NCBI GenBank assembly: GCA_963978545.1
Contig: OZ021729.1
Span: forward strand, 89,186,466 to 89,250,465
Length of the DNA stretch: 64,000 nucleotides
From: Linyphia triangularis
Taxonomy: Eukaryota; Arthropoda; Arachnida; Araneae; Linyphiidae
Reading direction: 5' to 3'
In this document: positions 35,907 through 50,000 of the stretch, in pieces
How positions within the stretch are numbered: position 1 is the first letter of the stretch
Layout of the letters: each line of letters opens with the position of its first letter
Program-made: the position numbers and the translations under genes
The notes under the pieces: model-generated
Told to the model about the DNA's origin: nothing
What the model saw: only the letters and a program-made list of their open reading frames with translations
The model's database searches: none

Positions 35907-38900
35907 CATGAGAAAATCTCCGATTTAAGAATGATTGCAGTTTCTTATCAAACAACTGCAATTATTGAGAATTTAAATCTGAAATTACTAAATACTAGTG
36001 CTCTTAGGGGTTTTTGATCATTGTATTATTTTGCGACAGAGCAAATTTCGTTCACACTTTCTGAACCTCACTTTAGAAAAGTTCTATTTCCAAAATGATT
36101 GAAGTATTTATGTTAAAAACTATTCTGCATAGTAGTTTAAGTTTAAAATTATGAAATACTAGCGAAGTTATCTTTTTTTGAACTTTTTTTTAGTTTTTGA
36201 AACAAAGATTTTAAAAGGCATTTTTTTTGACGTTTTATGAGAAAAGTGCTAAGTGTAGAATGATTGATGTTTTTGAATAAAAAACTAGCTTGTATTACAA
36301 TTTAATTCTAAATTGATACAATACTAGGAAAATTTGCTATTTTTGAACTTTTTTTCAGTTTTTGACCCAAAGATTTCCAAACACCCTTTTTTCATGTTTC
36401 ATGAGAAAAGCTCTAATTATACAATGATTGCAATTTTTGAGTAAAAAACTGTATTGCCTAGGCCTTAAGGTTCAAAACTATTAAATACAAGTGAAATTAG
36501 CTAATTTTAAGCATTTTTTTTATTATTCGAAAAAAACTTTTTTTCCGTATTTACACGTTTCATGAGAAAATCTCCGATTTAAGAATGATTGCAGTTTCTT
36601 ATCAAACAACTGCAATTATTGAGAATTTAAATCTGAAATTACTAAATACTAGTGCTCTTAGGGGTTTTTGATCATTGTATTATTTTGCGACAGAGCAAAT
36701 TTAGTTCACACTTTCTGAACCTCACTTTAGAAAAGTTCTATTTCCAAAATGATTGAAGTATTTATGTTAAAAACTATTCTGCATAGTAGTTTAAGTTTAA
36801 AATTATGAAATACTAGCGAAGTTATCTTTTTTTGAACTTTTTTTTAGTTTTTGAAACAAAGATTTTAAAAGGCATTTTTTTGACGTTTTATGAGAAAAGT
36901 GCTAAGTGTAGAATGATTGATGTTTTTGAATAAAAAACTAGCTTGTATTACAATTTAATTCTAAATTGATACAATACTAGGAAAATTTGCTATTTTTGAA
37001 CTTTTTTTCAGTTTTTGACCCAAAGATTTCCAAACACCCTTTTTTCATGTTTCATGAGAAAAGCTCTAATTATACAATGATTGCAATTTTTGAGTAAAAA
37101 ACTGTATTGCCTAGGCCTTAAGGTTCAAAACTATTAAATACAAGTGAAATTAGCTAATTTTAAGCATTTTTTTTATTTTTCGAAAAAAACTTTTTTTCCG
37201 TTTTTACACGTTTCATGAGAAAATCTCTGATTTAAGAATGATTGCAGTTTCTTATCAAACAATTGCAATTATTGAGAATTTAAATCTGAAATTACTAAAT
37301 ACTAGTGCTCTTAGGGGTTTTTGATCATTGTATTATTTTGCGACAGAGCAAATTTCGTTCACACTTTCTGAACCTCACTTTAGAAAAGTTCTATTTCCAA
37401 AATGATTGAAGTATTTATGTTAAAAACTATTCTGCATAGTAGTTTAAGTTTAAAATTATGAAATACTAGCGAAGTTATCTTTTTTTGAACTTTTTTTTAG
37501 TTTTTGAAACAAAGATTTTAAAAGGCATTTTTTTGACGTTTTATGAGAAAAGTGCTAAGTGTAGAATGATTGATGTTTTTGAATAAAAAACTAGCTTGTA
37601 TTACAATTTAATTCTAAATTGATACAATACTAGGTAAATTTGCTATTTTTGAACTTTTTTTCAGTTTTTGACCCAAAGATTTCCAAACACCCTTTTTTCA
37701 TGTTTCATGAGAAATGCTCTAATTATACAATGATTGCAATTTTTGAGTAAAAAACTGTATTGCCTAGGCCTTAAGGTTCAAAACTATTATATACAAGTGA
37801 AATTAGCTAATTTTAAGCATTTTTTTTTTTTTCGAAAAAAACTTTTTTTCCGTTTTTACACGTTTCATGAGAAAATCTCTGATTTAAGAATGATTGCAGT
37901 TTCTTATCAAACAACTGCAATTATTGAGAATTTAAATGTGAAATTACTAAATACTAGTGCTCTTAGGGGTTTTTGATCATTGTATTATTTTGCGACAGAG
38001 CAAATTTCGTTCACACTTTCTGAACCTCACTTTAGAAAAGTTCTATTTCCAAAATGATTGAATTATTTATGTTAAAAACTATTCTGCATAGTAGTTTAAG
38101 TTTAATATTATGAAATACTAGCGAAGTTATCTTTTTTTGAACTTTTTTTTAGTTTTTGAAACAAAGATTTTAAAAGGCATTTTTTTGACGTTTTATGAGA
38201 AAAGTGCTAAGTGTAGAATGATTGATGTTTTTGAATAAAAAACTAGCTTGTATTACAATAGAATTCTAAGTTGATACAATACTAGGAAAATTTGCTATTT
38301 TTGAACTTTTTTTCAGTTTTTGACCCAAAGATTTCCAAACACCCTTTTTTCATGTTTCATGAGAAAAGCTCTAATTATACAATGATTGCAATTTTTGAGT
38401 AAAAAACTGTATTGCCTAGGCCTTAAGGTTCAAAACTATTAAATACAAGTGAAATTAGCTAATTTTAAGCATTTTTTTTATTTTTCGAAAAAAACTTTTT
38501 TTCCGTTTTTACACGTTTCATGAGAAAATCTCCGATTTAAGAATGATTGCAGTTTCTTATCAAACAACTGCAATTATTGAGAATTTAAATCTGAAATTAC
38601 TAAATACTAGTGCTCTTAGGGGTTTTTGATCATTGTATTATTTTGCGACAGAGCAAATTTCGTTCACACTTTCTGAACCTCACTTTAGAAAAGTTCTATT
38701 TCCAAAATGATTGAAGTATTTATGTTAAAAACTATTCTGCATAGTAGTTTAAGTTTAAAATTATGAAATACTAGCGAAGTTATCTTTTTTTGAACTTTTT
38801 TTAGTTTTTGAAACAAAGATTTTAAAAGGCATTTTTTTGACGTTTTATGAGAAAAGTGCTAAGTGTAGAATGATTGATGTTTTTGAATAAAAAACTAGCT

Positions 38901-39170
38901 TGTATTACAATTTAATTCTAAATTGATACAATACTAGGAAAATTTGCTATTTTTGAACTTTTTTTCAGTTTTTGACCCAAAGATTTCCAAACACCCTTTT
39001 TTCATGTTTCATGAGAAAAGCTCTAATTATACAATGATTGCAATTTTTGAGTAAAAAACTGTATTGCCTAGGCCTTAAGGTTCAAACCTATTAAATACAA
39101 GTGAAATTAGCTAATTTTAAGCATTTTTTTTATTTTTCGAAAAAAACTTTTTTTCCGTTTTTACACGTTT
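35907..39170 (+). repeat. Copies R56-R60
   Basis: Copies start at 35907, 36561, 37214, 37866 and 38519. R56-R59 repeat R51-R54 mark for mark at a step of 3264 bp (five units), including the rare GAGAAATGCTC and AAATGTGAAATT. R56 has a private CCGTATTTAC at its end. R60 has CTCCGATTT, a 7-T S2 run and CAAACCTATT, unlike R55, so the duplicated block ends after the fourth member. Confidence 0.9.
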
Positions 39171-42100
39171 CATGAGAAAATCTCTGATTTAAGAATGATT
39201 GCAGTTTCTTATCAAACAACTGCAATTATTGAGAATTTAAATCTGAAATTACTAAATACTAGTGCTCTTAGGGGTCTTTGATCATTGTATTATTTTGCGA
39301 CAGAGCAAATTTCGTTCACACTTTCTGAACCTCACTTTAGAAAAGTTCTATTTCCAAAATGATTGAATTATTTATGTTAAAAACTATTCTGCATAGTAGT
39401 TTAAGTTTAATATTATGAAATACTAGCGAAGTTATCTTTTTTTGAACTTTTTTTTAGTTTTTGAAACAAAGATTTTAAAAGGCATTTTTTTGACGTTTTA
39501 TGAGAAAAGTGCTAAGTGTAGAATGATTGATGTTTTTGAATAAAAAACTAGCTTGTATTACAATAGAATTCTAAGTTGATACAATACTAGGAAAATTTGC
39601 TATTTTTGAACTTTTTTTCAGTTTTTGACCCAAAGATTTCCAAACACCCTTTTTTCATGTTTCATGAGAAAAGCTCTAATTATACAATGATTGCAATTTT
39701 TGAGTAAAAAACTGTATTGCCTAGGCCTTAAGGTTCAAAACTATTAAATACAAGTGAAATTAGCTAATTTTAAGCATTTTTTTTATTTTTCGAAAAAAAC
39801 TTTTTTTCCGTTTTTACACGTTTCATGAGAAAATCTCCGATTAAAAATGATTGCAGTTTCTTATCAAACAACTGCAATTATTGAGAATTTAAATCTGAAA
39901 TTACTAAATACTAGTGCTCTTAGGGGTTTTTGATCATTGTATTATTTTGCGACAGAGCAAATTTCGTTCACACTTTCTGAACCTCACTTTAGAAAAGTTC
40001 TATTTCCAAAATGATTGAAGTATTTATGTTAAAAACTTTTCTGCATAGTAGTTTAAGTTTAAAATTATGAAATACTAGCGAAGTTATCTTTTTTTGAACT
40101 TTTTTTAGTTTTTGAAACAAAGATTTTAAAAGGCATTTTTTTGACGTTTTATGAGAAAAGTGCTAAGTGTAGAATGATTGATGTTTTTGAATAAAAAACT
40201 AGCTTGTATTACAATTTAATTCTAAATTGATACAATACTAGGAAAATTTGCTATTTTTGAACTTTTTTTCAGTTTTTGACCCAAAGATTTCCAAACACCC
40301 TTTTTTCATGTTTCATGAGAAAAGCTCTAATTATACAATGATTGCAATTTTTGAGTAAAAAACTGTATTGCCTAGGCCTTAAGGTTCAAACCTATTAAAT
40401 ACAAGTGAAATTAGCTAATTTTAAGCATTTTTTTTTTATTTTTCGAAAAAAACTTTTTTTCCGTTTTTACACGTTTCATGAGAAAATCTCTGATTTAAGA
40501 ATGATTGCAGTTTCTTATCAAACAACTGCAATTATTGAGAATTTAAATCTGAAATTACTAAATACTAGTGCTCTTAGGGGTTTTTGATCATTGTATTATT
40601 TTGCGACAGAGCAAATTTCGTTCACACTTTCTGAACCTCACTTTAGAAAAGTTCTATTTCCAAAATGATTGAAGTATTTATGTTAAAAACTATTCTGCAT
40701 AGTAGTTTAAGTTTAAAATTATGAAATACTAGCGAAGTTATCTTTTTTTGAACTTTTTTTTAGTTTTTGAAAAAAGATTTTAAAAGGCTTTTTTTGACGT
40801 TTTATGAGAAAAGTGCTAAGTGTAGAATGATTGATGTTTTTGAATAAAAAACTAGCTTGTATTACAATTTAATTCTAAATTGATACAATACTAGGAAAAT
40901 TTGCTATTTTTGAACTTTTTTTCAGTTTTTGACCCAAAGATTTCCAAACACCCTTTTTTCATGTTTCATGAGAAAAGCTCTAATTATACAATGATTGCAA
41001 TTTTTGAGTAAAAAACTGTATTGCCTAGGCCTTAAGGTTCAAAACTATTAAATACAAGTGAAATTAGCTAATTTTAAGCATTTTTTTTATTTTTCGAAAA
41101 AAACTTTTTTTCCGTTTTTACACGTTTCATGAGAAAATCTCTGATTTAAGAATGATTGCAGTTTCTTATCAAACAACTGCAATTATTGAGAATTTAAATC
41201 TGAAATTACTAAATACTAGTGCTCTTAGGGGTTTTTGATCATTGTATTATTTTGCGACAGAGCAAATTTCGTTCACACTTTCTGAACCTCACTTTAGAAA
41301 AGTTCTATTTCCAAAATGATTGAAGTATTTATGTTAAAAACTATTCTGCATAGTAGTTTAAGTTTAAAATTATGAAATACTAGCGAAGTTATCTTTTTTT
41401 GAACTTTTTTTTAGTTTTTGAAACAAAGATTTTAAAAGGCATTTTTTTTGACGTTTTATGAGAAAAGTGCTAAGTGTAGAATGATTGATGTTTTTGAATA
41501 AAAAACTAGCTTGTATTACAATTTAATTCTAAATTGATACAATACTAGGAAAATTTGCTATTTTTGAACTTTTTTTCAGTTTTTGACCCAAAGATTTCCA
41601 AACACCCTTTTTTCATGTTTCATGAGAAAAGCTCTAATTATACAATGATTGCAATTTTTGAGTAAAAAACTGTATTGCCTAGGCCTTAAGGTTCAAAACT
41701 ATTAAATACAAGTGAAATTAGCTAATTTTAAGCATTTTTTTTATTTTTCGAAAAAAACTTTTTTTCCGTTTTTACACGTTTCATGAGAAAATCTCCGATT
41801 TAAGAATGATTGCAGTTTCTTATCAAACAACTGCAATTATTGAGAATTTAAATCTGAAATTACTAAATACTAGTGCTCTTAGGGGTTTTTGATCATTGTA
41901 TTATTTTGCGACAGAGCAAATTTCGTTCACACTTTCTGAACCTCACTTTAGAAAAGTTCTATTTCCAAAATGATTGAAGTATTTATGTTAAAAACTATTC
42001 TGCATAGTAGTTTAAGTTTAAAATTATGAAATACTAGCGAAGTTATCTTTTTTTGAACTTTTTTTTAGTTTTTGAAACAAAGATTTTAAAAGGCATTTTT

Positions 42101-44389
42101 TTTGACGTTTTATGAGAAAAGTGCTAAGTGTAGAATGATTGATGTTTTTGAATAAAAAACTAGCTTGTATTACAATTTAATTCTAAATTGATACAATACT
42201 AGGAAAATTTGCTATTTTTGAACTTTTTTTCAGTTTTTGACCCAAAGATTTCCAAACACCCTTTTTTCATGTTTCATGAGAAAAGCTCTAATTATACAAT
42301 GATTGCAATTTTTGAGTAAAAAACTGTATTGCCTAGGCCTTAAGGTTCAAAACTATTATATACAAGTGAAATTAGCTAATTTTAAGCATTTTTTTTTTTT
42401 CGAAAAAAACTTTTTTTCCGTTTTTACACGTTTCATGAGAAAATCTCTGATTTAAGAATGATTGCAGTTTCTTATCAAACAACTGCAATTATTGAGAATT
42501 TAAATCTGAAATTACTAAATACTAGTGCTCTTAGGGGTTTTTGATCATTGTATTATTTTGCGACAGAGCAAATTTCGTTCACACTTTCTGAACCTCACTT
42601 TAGAAAAGTTCTATTTCCAAAATGATTGAAGTATTTATGTTAAAAACTATTCTGCATAGTAGTTTAAGTTTAAAATTATGAAATACTAGCGAAGTTATCT
42701 TTTTTTGAACTTTTTTTTAGTTTTTGAAACAAAGATTTTAAAAGGCATTTTTTTGACGTTTTATGAGAAAAGTGCTAAGTGTAGAATGATTGATGTTTTT
42801 GAATAAAAAACTAGCTTGTATTACAATAGAATTCTAAGTTGATACAATACTAGGAAAATTTGCTATTTTTGAACTTTTTTTCAGTTTTTGACCCAAAGAT
42901 TTCCAAACACCCTTTTTTCATGTTTCATGAGAAAAGCTCTAATTATACAATGATTGCAATTTTTGAGTAAAAAACTGTATTGCCTAGGCCTTAAGGTTCA
43001 AAACTATTAAATACAAGTGAAATTAGCTAATTTTAAGCATTTTTTTTATTTTTCGATAAAAACTTTTTTTCCGTTTTTACACGTTTCATGAGAAAATCTC
43101 CGATTTAAGAATGATTGCAGTTTCTTATCAAACAACTGCAATTATTGAGAATTTAAATCTGAAATTACTAAATACTAGTGCTCTTAGGGGTTTTTGATCA
43201 TTGTATTATTTTGCGACAGAGCAAATTTCGTTCACACTTTCTGAACCTCACTTTAGAAAAGTTCTATTTCCAAAATGATTGAAGTATTTATGTTAAAAAC
43301 TATTCTGCATAGTAGTTTAAGTTTAAAATTATGAAATACTAGCGAAGTTATATTTTTTTGAACTTTTTTTAGTTTTTGAAACAAAGATTTTAAAAGGCAT
43401 TTTTTTGACGTTTTATGAGAAAAGTGCTAAGTGTAGAATGATTGATGTTTTTGAATAAAAAACTAGCTTGTATTACAATTTAATTCTAAATTGATACAAT
43501 ACTAGGAAAATTTGCTATTTTTGAACTTTTTTTCAGTTTTTGACCCAAAGATTTCCAAACACCCTTTTTTCATGTTTCATGAGAAAAGCTCTAATTATAC
43601 AATGATTGCAATTTTTGAGTAAAAAACTGTATTGCCTAGGCCTTAAGGTTCAAACCTATTAAATACAAGTGAAATTAGCTAATTTTAAGCATTTTTTTTA
43701 TTTTTCGAAAAAAACTTTTTTTCCGTTTTTACACGTTTCATGAGAAAATCTCTGATTTAAGAATGATTGCAGTTTCTTATCAAACAACTGCAATTATTGA
43801 GAATTTAAATCTGAAATTACTAAATACTAGTGCTCTTAGGGGTTTTTGATCATTGTATTATTTTGCGACAGAGCAAATTTCGTTCACACTTTCTGAACCT
43901 CACTTTAGAAAAGTTCTATTTCCAAAATGATTGAAGTATTTATGTTAAAAACTATTCTGCATAGTAGTTTAAGTTTAAAATTATGAAATACTAGCGAAGT
44001 TATCTTTTTTTGAACTTTCTTTTAGTTTTTGAAAAAAGATTTTAAAAGGCTTTTTTTGACGTTTTATGAGAAAAGTGCTAAGTGTAGAATGATTGATGTT
44101 TTTGAATAAAAAACTAGCTTGTATTACAATTTAATTTTAAATTGATACAATACTAGGAAAATTTGCTATTTTTGAACTTTTTTTCAGTTTTTGACCCAAA
44201 GATTTCCAAACACCCTTTTTTCATGTTTCATGAGAAAAGCTCTAATTATACAATGATTGCAATTTTTGAGTAAAAAACTGTATTGCCTAGGCCTTAAGGT
44301 TCAAAACTATTAAATACAAGTGAAATTAGCTAATTTTAAGCATTTTTTTTATTTTTCGAAAAAAACTTTTTTTCCGTTTTTACACGTTT
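39171..44389 (+). repeat. Copies R61-R68
   Basis: Copies start at 39171, 39824, 40477, 41128, 41782, 42434, 43087 and 43739. R61 (GAATTC) and R62 (CTCCG, 7-T, CAAACC) repeat the pair R59-R60. R62-R65 again show the series 7-T/CAAACC, 651-bp class, 8-T, CTCCG. R66 (GAATTC), R67 (CTCCG, 7-T, CAAACC) and R68 (651 bp) repeat R61-R63 five units on. Private marks include AGGGGTCTTTG in R61, GATTAAAAATG in R62, TTCGATAAAAAC in R66, TATATTTTTTTG in R67 and CTTTCTTTTAG in R68. Confidence 0.85.
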
Positions 44390-47001
44390 CATGAGAAAAT
44401 CTCTGATTTAAGAATGATTGCAGTTTCTTATCAAACAACTGCAATTATTGAGAATTTAAATCTGAAATTACTAAATACTAGTGCTCTTAGGGGTTTTTGA
44501 TCATTGTATTATTTTGCGACAGAGCAAATTTCGTTCAAACTTTCTGAACCTCACTTTAGAAAAGTTCTATTTCCAAAATGATTGAAGTATTTATGTTAAA
44601 AACTATTCTGCATAGTAGTTTAAGTTTAAAATTATGAAATACTAGCGAAGTTATCTTTTTTTGAACTTTTTTTTAGTTTTTGAAACAAAGATTTTAAAAG
44701 GCATTTTTTTGACGTTTTATGAGAAAAGTGCTAAGTGTAGAATGATTGATGTTTTTGAATAAAAAACTAGCTTGTATTACAATTTAATTCTAAATTGATA
44801 CAATACTAGGAAAATTTGCTATTTTTGAACTTTTTTTAAGTTTTTGACCCAAAGATTTCCAAACACCCTTTTTTCATGTTTCATGAGAAAAGCTCTAATT
44901 ATACAATGATTGCAATTTTTGAGTAAAAAACTGTATTGCCTAGGCCTTAAGGTTCAAAACTATTAAATACAAGTGAAATTAGCTAATTTTAAGAATTTTT
45001 TTTATTTTTCGAAAAAAACTTTTTTTCCGTTTTTACACGTTTCATGAGAAAATCTCTGATTTAAGAATGATTGCAGTTTCTTATCAAACAACTGCAATTA
45101 TTGAGAATTTAAATCTGAAATTACTAAATACTAGTGCTCTTAGGGGTTTTTGATCATTGTATTATTTTGCGACAGAGCAAATTTCGTTCACACTTTCTGA
45201 ACCTCACTTTAGAAAAGTTCTATTTCCAAAATGATTGAAGTATTTATGTTAAAAACTATTCTGCATAGTAGTTTAAGTTTAATATTATGAAATACTAGCG
45301 AAGTTATCTTTTTTTGAACTTTTTTTTAGTTTTTGAAACAAAGATTTTAAAAGGCATTTTTTTGACGTTTTATGAGAAAAGTGCTAAGTGTAGAATGATT
45401 GATGTTTTTGAATAAAAAACTAGCTTGTATTACAATAGAATTCTAAGTTGATACAATACTAGGAAAATTTGCTATTTTTGAACTTTTTTTCAGTTTTTGA
45501 CCCAAAGATTTCCAAACACCCTTTTTTCATGTTTCATGAGAAAAGCTCTAATTATACAATGATTGCAATTTTTGAGTAAAAAACTGTATTGCCTAGGCCT
45601 TAAGGTTCAAAACTATTAAATACAAGTGAAATTAGCTAATTTTAAGCATTTTTTTTATTTTTCGAAAAAAACTTTTTTTCCGTTTTTACACGTTTCATGA
45701 GAAAATCTCTGATTTAAGAATGATTGCAGTTTCTTATCAAACAACTGCAATTATTGAGAATTTAAATCTGAAATTACTAAATACTAGTGCTCTTAGGGGT
45801 TTTTGATCATTGTATTATTTTGCGACAGAGCAAATTTCGTTCAAACTTTCTGAACCTCACTTTAGAAAAGTTCTATTTCCAAAATGATTGAAGTATTTAT
45901 GTTAAAAACTATTCTGCATAGTAGTTTAAGTTTAAAATTATGAAATACTAGCGAAGTTATCTTTTTTTGAACTTTTTTTTAGTTTTTGAAACAAAGATTT
46001 TAAAAGGCATTTTTTTGACGTTTTATGAGAAAAGTGCTAAGTGTAGAATGATTGATGTTTTTGAATAAAAAACTAGCTTGTATTACAATTTAATTCTAAA
46101 TTGATACAATACTAGGAAAATTTGCTATTTTTGAACTTTTTTTAAGTTTTTGACCCAAAGATTTCCAAACACCCTTTTTTCATGTTTCATGAGAAAAGCT
46201 CTAATTATACAATGATTGCAATTTTTGAGTAAAAAACTGTATTGCCTAGGCCTTAAGGTTCAAAACTATTAAATACAAGTGAAATTAGCTAATTTTAAGA
46301 ATTTTTTTTATTTTTCGAAAAAAACTTTTTTTCCGTTTTTACACGTTTCATGAGAAAATCTCTGATTTAAGAATGATTGCAGTTTCTTATCAAACAACTG
46401 CAATTATTGAGAATTTAAATCTGAAATTACTAAATACTAGTGCTCTTAGGGGTTTTTGATCATTGTATTATTTTGCGACAGAGCAAATTTCGTTCACACT
46501 TTCTGAACCTCACTTTAGAAAAGTTCTATTTCCAAAATGATTGAAGTATTTATGTTAAAAACTATTCTGCATAGTAGTTTAAGTTTAATATTATGAAATA
46601 CTAGCGAAGTTATCTTTTTTTGAACTTTTTTTTAGTTTTTGAAACAAAGATTTTAAAAGGCATTTTTTTGACGTTTTATGAGAAAAGTGCTAAGTGTAGA
46701 ATGATTGATGTTTTTGAATAAAAAACTAGCTTGTATTACAATAGAATTCTAAGTTGATACAATACTAGGAAAATTTGCTATTTTTGAACTTTTTTTCAGT
46801 TTTTGACCCAAAGATTTCCAAACACCCTTTTTTCATGTTTCATGAGAAAAGCTCTAATTATACAATGATTGCAATTTTTGAGTAAAAAACTGTATTGCCT
46901 AGGCCTTAAGGTTCAAAACTATTAAATACAAGTGAAATTAGCTAATTTTAAGCATTTTTTTTATTTTTCGAAAAAAACTTTTTTTCCGTTTTTACACGTT
47001 T
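44390..47001 (+). repeat. Copies R69-R72, tandem dimer duplication
   Basis: Copies start at 44390, 45043, 45696 and 46349, all 653 bp. R69 and R71 share TTCGTTCAAAC, TTTTTTTAAG for TTTTTTTCAG, and TTTAAGAATTT. R70 and R72 share AATATTATG and GAATTC. The dimer is repeated at a 1306-bp step with no difference that I could find. The same dimer type occurs again as R84-R85 and R90-R91. Confidence 0.9.
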
Positions 47002-50000
47002 CATGAGAAAATCTCTGATTTAAGAATGATTGCAGTTTCTTATCAAACAACTGCAATTATTGAGAATTTAAATCTGAAATTACTAAATACTAGTGCTCTT
47101 AGGGGTTTTTGATCATTGTATTATTTTGCGACAGAGCAAATTTCGTTCACACTTTCTGAACCTCACTTTAGAAAAGTTCTATTTCCAAAATGATTGAAGT
47201 ATTTATGTTAAAAACTATTCTGCATAGTAGTTTAAGTTTAAAATTATGAAATACTAGCGAAGTTATCTTTTTTTGAACTTTTTTTTAGTTTTTGAAACAA
47301 AGATTTTAAAAGGCATTTTTTTGACGTTTTATGAGAAAAGTGCTAAGTGTAGAATGATTGATGTTTTTGAATAAAAAACTAGCTTGTATTACAATTTAAT
47401 TCTAAATTTATACAATACTAGGAAAATTTGCTATTTTTGAACTTTTTTTCAGTTTTTGACCCAAAGATTTCCAAACACCCTTTTTTCATGTTTCATGAGA
47501 AAAGCTCTAATTATACAATGATTGCAATTTTTGAGTAAAAAACTGTATTGCCTAGGCCTTAAGGTTCAAAACTATTAAATACAAGTGAAATTAGCTAATT
47601 TTAAGCATTTTTTTTATTTTTCGAAAAAAACTTTTTTCCGTTTTTACACGTTTCATGAGAAAATCTCTGATTTAAGAATGATTGCAGTTTCTTATCAAAC
47701 AACTGCAATTATTGAGAATTTAAATCTGAAATTACTAAATACTAGTGCTCTTAGGGGTTTTTGATCATTGTATTATTTTGCGACAGAGCAAATTTCGTTC
47801 ACACTTTCTGAACCTCACTTTAGAAAAGTTCTATTTCCAAAATGATTGAAGTATTTATGTTAAAAACTATTCTGCATAGTAGTTTAAGTTTAAAATTATG
47901 AAATACTAGCGAAGTTATCTTTTTTTGAACTTTTTTTTAGTTTTTGAAACAAAGATTTTAAAAGGCATTTTTTTGACGTTTTATGAGAAAAGTGCTAAGT
48001 GTAGAATGATTGATGTTTTTGAATAAAAAACTAGCTTGTATTACAATTTAATTCTAAATTTATACAATACTAGGAAAATTTGCTATTTTTGAACTTTTTT
48101 TCAGTTTTTGACCCAAAGATTTCCAAACACCCTTTTTTCATGTTTCATGAGAAAAGCTCTAATTATACAATGATTGCAATTTTTGAGTAAAAAACTGTAT
48201 TGCCTAGGCCTTAAGGTTCAAAACTATTAAATACAAGTGAAATTAGCTAATTTTAAGCATTTTTTTTATTTTTCGAAAAAAACTTTTTTCCGTTTTTACA
48301 CGTTTCATGAGAAAATCTCTGATTTAAGAATGATTGCAGTTTCTTATCAAACAACTGCAATTATTGAGAATTTAAATCTGAAATTACTAAATACTAGTGC
48401 TCTTAGGGGTTTTTGATCATTGTATTATTTTGCGACAGAGCAAATTTCGTTCACACTTTCTGAACCTCACTTTAGAAAAGTTCTATTTCCAAAATGATTG
48501 AAGTATTTATGTTAAAAACTATTCTGCATAGTAGTTTAAGTTTAAAATTATGAAATACTAGCAAAGTTATCTTTTTTTTAACTTTTTTTTAGTTTTTGAA
48601 ACAAAGATCTTAAAAGGCATTTTTTTGACGTTTTATGAGAAAAGTGCTAAGTGTAGAATGATTGATGTTTTTGAATAAAAAACTAGCTTGTATTACAATT
48701 TAATTCTAAATTGATACAATACTAGGAAAATTTGCTATTTTTGAACTTTTTTTCAGTTTTTGACCCAAAGATTTCCAAACACCCTTTTTTCATGTTTCAT
48801 GAGAAAAGCTCTAATTATACAATGATTGCAATTTTTGAGTAAAAAACTGTATTGCCTAGGCCTTAAGGTTCAAAACTATTAAATACAAGTGAAATTAGCT
48901 AATTTTAAGCATTTTTTTTATTTTTCGAAAAAAACTTTTTTTCCGTTTTTACACGTTTCATGAGAAAATCTCTGATTTAAGAATGATTGCAGTTTCTTAT
49001 CAAACAACTGCAATTATTGAGAATTTAAATCTGAAATTACTAAATACTAGTGCTCTTAGGGGTTTTTGATCATTGTATTATTTTGCGACAGAGCAAATTT
49101 CGTTCACACTTTCTGAACCTCACTTTAGAAAAGTTCTATTTCCAAAATGATTGAAGTATTTATGTTAAAAACTATTCTGCATAGTAGTTTAAGTTTAAAA
49201 TTATGAAATACTAGCGAAGTTATCTTTTTTTGAACTTTTTTTTAGTTTTTGAAACAAAGATTTTAAAAGGCATTTTTTTGACGTTTTATGAGAAAAGTGC
49301 TAAGTGTAGAATGATTGATGTTTTTGAATAAAAAACTAGCTTGTATTACAATAGAATTCTAAGTTGATACAATACTAGGAAAATTTGCTATTTTTGAACT
49401 TTTTTTCAGTTTTTGACCCAAAGATTTCCAAACACCCTTTTTTCATGTTTCATGAGAAAAGCTCTAATTATACAATGATTGCAATTTTTGAGTAAAAAAC
49501 TGTATTGCCTAGGCCTTAAGGTTCAAAACTATTAAATACAAGTGAAATTAGCTAATTTTAAGCATTTTTTTTATTTTTCGAAAAAAACTTTTTTTCCGTT
49601 TTTACACGTTTCATGAGAAAATCTCTGATTTAAGAATGATTGCAGTTTCTTATCAAACAACTGCAATTATTGAGAATTTAAATCTGAAATTACTAAATAC
49701 TAGTGCTCTTAGGGGTTTTTGATCATTGTATTATTTTGCGACAGAGCAAATTTCGTTCACACTTTCTGAACCTCACTTTAGAAAAGTTCTATTTCCAAAA
49801 TGATTGAAGTATTTATGTTAAAAACTATTCTGCATAGTAGTTTAAGTTTAAAATTATGAAATACTAGCGAAGTTATCTTTTTTTGAACTTTTTTTTAGTT
49901 TTTGAAACAAAGATTTTAAAAGGCATTTTTTTGACGTTTTATGAGAAAAGTGCTAAGTGTAGAATGATTGATGTTTTTGAATAAAAAACTAGCTTGTATT

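Noticed and set aside
40405..40587. 60-codon open frame in R62-R63
   Set aside because: It starts at GTG just after the TAA and is open only because the S4 tract of R62 gained two T. It is the same accidental frame as above, from satellite DNA.
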